A stretch of DNA of 41,563 bases, from positions 1 through 41,563 of IMG/VR virus record IMGVR_UViG_3300019458_000058. The stretch is one strand, 5' to 3'. Both the position numbers and the translations under genes were made by a program. Below, piece after piece: positions 39,127 to 41,563 of this stretch. The notes below the pieces were generated by a model. The model saw only the letters and a list, made by a program, of their open reading frames with translations. It ran no database searches and was not told the origin of the DNA. The DNA comes from a virus. Each line of letters begins with the position of its first letter. Within the stretch, counting starts at the first letter, position 1.

Positions 39127-39342
39127 TTACCCCCTCCCCATCCTCACCAGCTCCACCCGAATCTTAATCAGCCTTAGCTTATCTGATTGCGAGAGTTCTT
39201 CCATGTAGACATTAAGTCGGTCGGTGACGAAGTCAAAGGCTTCTGACCAGTAGTTTGAGTCATCGGACAGTTCGGAGAAAATTAATTTATTCGCCACGCT
39301 AAACATAAAATCCTCGACTGTTTGTTCGTCGTCAGTGGTCAT
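39127..39342 (-). CDS. Small phage protein, unknown function
   Basis: 71 residues, acidic and helical: MTTDDEQTVEDFMFSVANKL, then EAFDFVTDRLNVYMEELSQS and a basic C-terminus. Overlaps the upstream membrane gene by 11 bp and converges with the recombinase gene, 11 bp apart. No terminator is visible between them. No family recognised. Confidence 0.66.
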   Translation of the reverse strand: MTTDDEQTVEDFMFSVANKLIFSELSDDSNYWSEAFDFVTDRLNVYMEELSQSDKLRLIKIRVELVRMGRG

Positions 39343-39493
39343 TTTTGTTCCACGTAGAACTTATCCAAGTTAGGAAGCCAAACGTCATGATGATGCTTAT
39401 TCCAAATATCATGATGATTAATAGGGCGAGTGCTGCTCCCATTATGATGGGTGAGGCGAGTATTTCTATGATGAGCTGTAGGAATTCCCACAT
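39332..39493 (-). CDS. Small membrane protein
   Basis: 53 residues from ATG 39493. The frame continues upstream to a TTG, but that start lies within a terminator hairpin. Almost entirely hydrophobic: FLQLIIEILASPIIMGAALA, then LLIIMIFGISIIMTFGFLTW, giving two membrane helices, followed by a short polar end. No ribosome binding site is clear. It lies just after a strong terminator of the upstream operon, so it needs its own promoter or read-through. Function unknown. Confidence 0.55.
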   Translation of the reverse strand: MWEFLQLIIEILASPIIMGAALALLIIMIFGISIIMTFGFLTWISSTWNKNDH

Positions 39494-39508
39494 ATGGATA
39501 TGATGTGC

Positions 39509-39538
39509 AAAAAAAGTCCCCTTGGTCAAGCCAAGGGG
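39509..39538 (-). terminator. Rho-independent terminator, leftward
   Basis: On the minus strand, a perfect 8-bp stem CCCCTTGG / CCAAGGGG with loop CTTGA (39538-39518) is followed by AC and seven T (39515-39509). A textbook intrinsic terminator; it ends the leftward operon that includes the 62-aa gene and, if the genome is circular, all genes back to 2525. Confidence 0.92.
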
Positions 39539-39560
39539 GAAGCTGTAACAACAGGTAAGG

Positions 39561-39749
39561 TTATATAGCTTCTGTTGGGTTATCGCCTATGTGGTAGAGG
39601 TCGTCAATGTTGTAGTATAGGTCGGTCGCGTTGCAATATGAGCATTTGGTTTTGGAGCATGTGATATCGAGGGTTGGGAAGCGATAGCCGCGTTGTATGG
39701 CGCATTCGAGGCAGATCCTTAAGATGCGTGGAGAGGGGTTATTATCCAA
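39561..39749 (-). CDS. Small zinc-ribbon-like protein
   Basis: 62 residues with a TTG start at 39749; no ATG is available after the upstream in-frame stop. Two Cys pairs (CLEC at about 13-16 and CSKTKCSYCN at about 31-40) make a credible zinc ribbon. The acidic tail ends DNPTEAI. No Shine-Dalgarno precedes the TTG, but a 16-codon frame (39742-39792) overlaps the start by 8 bp and could couple its translation. Function unknown. Confidence 0.55.
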   Translation of the reverse strand: MDNNPSPRILRICLECAIQRGYRFPTLDITCSKTKCSYCNATDLYYNIDDLYHIGDNPTEAI

Positions 39750-39827
39750 GCTGTAGTCGTTTTATGAGTTGAATTCTGAGGGTTAGGAGCATGGCTAGTC
39801 TATGATATTTTAGTGATTGATCTGGGT

Positions 39828-39863
39828 TTAGATTTTGAACTTTGGCTTTTTCTCGTCGGTCAT
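39828..39863 (-). CDS. Micro-ORF, 11 aa (second copy of MTDEKKP)
   Basis: ATG 39863 follows GAGGATAAA and encodes MTDEKKPKFKI, then TAA. Its first seven codons are identical to those of the micro-ORF at 40005-40040, within a perfect 22-bp direct repeat. It lies 1 nt after the stop of the 47-aa gene, so it is well placed for coupled translation. Leader peptide, tiny functional peptide, or relic of a duplicated gene start. Confidence 0.4.
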   Translation of the reverse strand: MTDEKKPKFKI

Positions 39864-39865
39864 TT
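39844..39865. repeat. 22-bp direct repeat, copy 1 (copy 2 at 40021-40042)
   Basis: Identical 22-bp sequence at 39844-39865 and 40021-40042, 177 bp apart, each encoding the start of a micro-ORF (MTDEKKP) on the minus strand. The 47-aa gene lies between the copies. Confidence 0.9.
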
Positions 39866-40008
39866 TATCCTCTTTCCACGCATTCAACGCTTCGGCATTT
39901 TCGACAACATCTAATCAACAAAGCGTGGCCATATTGATAGCAAAGCGTATCCCATTCAGTCCAATGGTGAAATCCAAACCGACAAAAAAGAAATGAGAAA
40001 ATGTTCAT
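39865..40008 (-). CDS. Small Cys/His-rich protein, 47 aa
   Basis: ATG 40008 has GCGAGG directly upstream and GGGGG further back, and overlaps the stop of the first micro-ORF (ATGA). Sequence MNIFSFLFCRFGFHHWTEWD, then LIRCCRKCRSVECVERG, with paired Cys suited to zinc binding and a short hydrophobic N-terminus. Function unknown. It sits exactly between the two copies of the 22-bp repeat, so gene and repeat may have been inserted together. Confidence 0.55.
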   Translation of the reverse strand: MNIFSFLFCRFGFHHWTEWDTLCYQYGHALLIRCCRKCRSVECVERG

Positions 40009-40040
40009 CCCTCGCCCCCAGGCTTTTTCTCGTCGGTCAT
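40005..40040 (-). CDS. Micro-ORF, 11 aa (first copy of MTDEKKP)
   Basis: ATG 40040 overlaps the TGA of the 76-aa gene and has GAGGCGG upstream; it encodes MTDEKKPGGEG and its TGA overlaps the next ATG. Both junctions are ATGA overlaps, which is what a genuinely translated short gene would show in this operon. Confidence 0.45.
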   Translation of the reverse strand: MTDEKKPGGEG

Positions 40041-40042
40041 TT
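40021..40042. repeat. 22-bp direct repeat, copy 2 (copy 1 at 39844-39865)
   Basis: Perfect copy of 39844-39865; covers the first seven codons of the micro-ORF at 40005-40040. Confidence 0.9.
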
Positions 40043-40267
40043 CGCCGCCTCATTAGGGCTGGATAGGTTACTAATTAATCTGCCTATTTGTTTCTGCTCT
40101 TGAGACCACGAGGCCTCTCCATCCATTTTTGGCTGTCTTGGTAAAATCTTTTTTAACTCATTAATAACCTCAGATTTTAGCAATACTGGTTCCACAAAGT
40201 TTCTATTCGCAAGCTTTAAATATTCGTCTGTGCGAAGCTGCTCTATCTGAACGTAGTATGTTTTCAT
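40037..40267 (-). CDS. Small phage protein, unknown function
   Basis: 76 residues from ATG 40267, with AGGGG 7 nt upstream (a GTG at 40312 would overlap the preceding zinc-ribbon extension). Sequence MKTYYVQIEQLRTDEYLKLA, then VINELKKILPRQPKMDGEAS and a helical end. No family recognised. The stop overlaps the first micro-ORF. Confidence 0.62.
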   Translation of the reverse strand: MKTYYVQIEQLRTDEYLKLANRNFVEPVLLKSEVINELKKILPRQPKMDGEASWSQEQKQIGRLISNLSSPNEAAK

Positions 40268-40277
40268 TTTGCTACCC

Positions 40278-40682
40278 CTACTGCATAAACTGAATGCATT
40301 TTTCCGTTTCACATTTAGCCCAAATGTGGCCGTTAATTTTTGCGATGTTAAAATGTAGCGGCTTTGCTCACTTCGGGCATTCCACTAATCCGCCGCTTGT
40401 GTTGTTTTCTTTGGCGTGTTTTCTAATCGCAGAAAACGCTTTCTCAATCAATACGAGATATTCTTTGAAATCTTTTTCCTGCTGTAAAATTTCCTCACGA
40501 GAAAATGGCGAGAGCTTTTCGCAGTTGGCAAGCGGCTGCTTTTTTATGGGGCTGTTGCCTGCGCACGGAAGCCTCGCCATCCATCCGAAGTCTGGTCCAC
40601 CGACAAGCTCTCGGTAATTGATCTCAGCCTTGCAAGAGGCGTTGTGAAGAGGCCCGTTAAAGTGTCTACATGTTTCTCTCAT
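40278..40682 (-). pseudogene. HFNG/zinc-ribbon phage protein interrupted by an in-frame TGA
   Basis: Codons 1-104 run from ATG 40682 (GGAGGAG 6 nt upstream): RETCRHFNGPLHNASCKAEI with Cys motifs, then a helical part ending GGLVECPK. A TGA follows (40370-40368), and the same frame stays open for 29 codons: AKPLHFNIAKINGHIWAKCE, TEKCIQFMQ, then TAG at 40280-40278, 10 nt before the next gene. Read through, the protein has CPKx...C....C, exactly the zinc-ribbon end of a phage family I recall, with the TGA where the second Cys of CPxC belongs (TGC or TGT to TGA is one change). Either a truncating mutation, a sequence error, or recoding. The 104-aa product (40368-40682) is the default translation. 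Confidence 0.7.
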
Positions 40683-40685
40683 CCC

Positions 40686-40865
40686 CTACTCCTCCACCCT
40701 CTCAAGCTCAAACTCCGGTATAGTTCCATGCTCATCAAAATACATTAGCAGTTGATTGTACAAAATCTCTTTGTCGCTTTGAGTGACCGGCCTGCCGTCT
40801 AGGGCCTTATCGATGGCTTTGTGAATGGCTTCGCTGACATGGTTGGGGACGATGACGACTTTCAT
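40686..40865 (-). CDS. Small phage protein, 59 aa
   Basis: ATG 40865 overlaps the upstream TGA (ATGA). Sequence MKVVIVPNHVSEAIHKAIDK, then SDKEILYNQLLMYFDEHGTI and PEFELERVEE. A short strand, a helix and a YFDEHGxIPEFEL ending form a pattern I recall in small phage proteins. Its final codons carry the ribosome binding site of the next gene. Function unknown. Confidence 0.72.
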   Translation of the reverse strand: MKVVIVPNHVSEAIHKAIDKALDGRPVTQSDKEILYNQLLMYFDEHGTIPEFELERVEE

Positions 40866-41431
40866 TCCCCATCCCCCACCAGCTTTCGCGCTCGGTCGAT
40901 TAGTTTGTTGTACTCACCAATAGATAAATTTCCGTGCTTATTAAGCGAGTCGTGATGCACCAGCCAGTCCTTGATTAAGGCGCAAAGTTGATTAATCTCA
41001 ACCTGTTTGAGCATGTGGCTTTCGCCAAGCTCTTTAAGCGACTTCTCAAGTTCTGCGCACTCTGCGCTTCGAAGTTCCAACGTGCGTTCAGTTTCTCTTC
41101 TGTCGTTTTCAAAATGAGGAACTTGAAGCAGGTCACATTCCTTTGACAGCCGCTTCACTTCGTCTAGCAAGAATTGAAGGTCAGATGGTGCGTTGGCGAT
41201 GAAGGATGCATTCCCTTCAAATTGAGCAATTTCCTCTGGTGGAGACTCCGAATGAAGTTCGCGACACTCAAGCCTGCAGATCGCTGTTCCTGGGTGATAA
41301 TATCCTTTGTTTTTTGCCCATATCACTCCACATGATCGCCAGTCTTTACCAGATGAACGATAGTCTTCGTTTTCCCATTCCCCCGGCGTCGCTTCCCCCA
41401 GCCTTTGAGCGATCTCTTCTATGCGGGTCAT
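40862..41431 (-). CDS. Ead/Ea22-like phage protein
   Basis: 189 residues from ATG 41431 (GGGGAGG 6 nt upstream; an in-frame Met further upstream lies inside the neighbouring gene). RIEEIAQRLGEATPGEWENE and NASFIANAPSDLQFLLDEVK are the two hallmark motifs of a widespread early phage family (Ea22-like). A coiled-coil region follows (RTLELRSAECAELEKSLKEL) and a helical C-terminus. Function in the family is not established. Last codon overlaps the next start. Confidence 0.8.
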   Translation of the reverse strand: MTRIEEIAQRLGEATPGEWENEDYRSSGKDWRSCGVIWAKNKGYYHPGTAICRLECRELHSESPPEEIAQFEGNASFIANAPSDLQFLLDEVKRLSKECDLLQVPHFENDRRETERTLELRSAECAELEKSLKELGESHMLKQVEINQLCALIKDWLVHHDSLNKHGNLSIGEYNKLIDRARKLVGDGE

Positions 41432-41432
41432 T

Positions 41433-41563
41433 TTAAACCTCCCCGCCTTTAAACACCTCCGGCGCCTCAATGCTCGACACCAGTTTATACTTAGGCAGTT
41501 CAACGCCATTTTCTTTTGCCCATTGTTCAATCCATTCACAGGTGATTTTAGAAATTGGATTAG
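41433..41563 (-). CDS. C-terminal part of small phage protein, cut by window edge
   Basis: 42 codons enter from the window edge and end at TAA 41435-41433: NPISKITCEWIEQWAKENGV, then ELPKYKLVSSIEAPEVFKGG and EV. The last codons carry the GGGGAGG site of the next gene. Joined to the fragment at 1-97 across the window ends, the frame is preserved (one codon, GCT, spans the junction), giving a 75-residue protein. Function unknown. Confidence 0.72.
   Translation of the reverse strand, partial: NPISKITCEWIEQWAKENGVELPKYKLVSSIEAPEVFKGGEV

Noticed and set aside
40278-40682. Alternative genetic code in which TGA is sense
   Set aside because: TGA is used as a genuine stop at many ATGA gene overlaps across the window, so a genome-wide reassignment does not fit; the in-frame TGA is treated as a local event.

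Overview
The window reads as the genome of a tailed bacteriophage with a short, podovirus-like tail. It encodes both terminase subunits, a portal, a scaffold-like protein, an HK97-fold-type coat protein, a head-tail adaptor, a nozzle-like protein, several fibres, cell-wall hydrolases, spanin/holin-like membrane genes and ejection-like internal proteins. It also carries a phage recombination/replication module, a small tyrosine recombinase and an XRE-family regulator. No tail-tube, sheath or tape-measure genes, no tRNA, rRNA, CRISPR array or IS element, and no phage RNA or DNA polymerase were recognised. Stop usage is standard (many TGA stops in ATGA overlaps). The host cannot be named. Export signals of the 'SAFA/AFA' kind on three phage proteins fit a diderm host, which is inference only.

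Layout. (1) 1-2525, minus strand: early/accessory genes (unknown 238-aa protein, XRE regulator, 32-aa membrane peptide, methyltransferase with DNA-binding-like repeats, and a gene cut by the window edge). (2) 2559-27715, plus strand: one long, tightly overlapped late block: TerS-like, TerL, portal, scaffold, coat, a signal-peptide virion-like protein, four fibre-like proteins, two cysteine hydrolases, lysis/membrane genes, nozzle, adaptor and internal proteins with two GNAT-like genes between them. (3) 31869-27690, minus strand: Sak4-like ATPase, SSB-like protein, YqaJ-type exonuclease and small genes. (4) 31996-35696, plus strand: VRR-NUC nuclease, primase-polymerase/VirE-type helicase and small genes. 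(5) 38156-35230, minus strand: small early genes including two lipoproteins. (6) 38157-38611: a structured non-coding region before the integrase-like gene (38612-39115, plus). (7) 41563-39127, minus strand: small early genes, with a strong terminator at 39509-39538.

The two window ends join in frame. The minus-strand gene that starts at 97 runs off base 1, and the minus-strand fragment that enters at base 41563 continues the same frame, giving one 75-codon gene. With the full set of phage modules, this suggests the window is a complete circularly permuted genome of about 41.6 kb. The minus-strand genes of regions 1 and 7 would then be one early operon from 2525, through the junction, to the terminator at 39509.

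The points most worth a second look are: an in-frame TGA where a zinc-ribbon cysteine is expected (40368-40370); a ten-G tract where one extra base would fuse the methyltransferase to the next gene; a duplicated 11-residue micro-ORF; phage structural-type proteins with signal peptides; a polyglycine adhesin-like fibre; and the hairpin-rich region next to the integrase.
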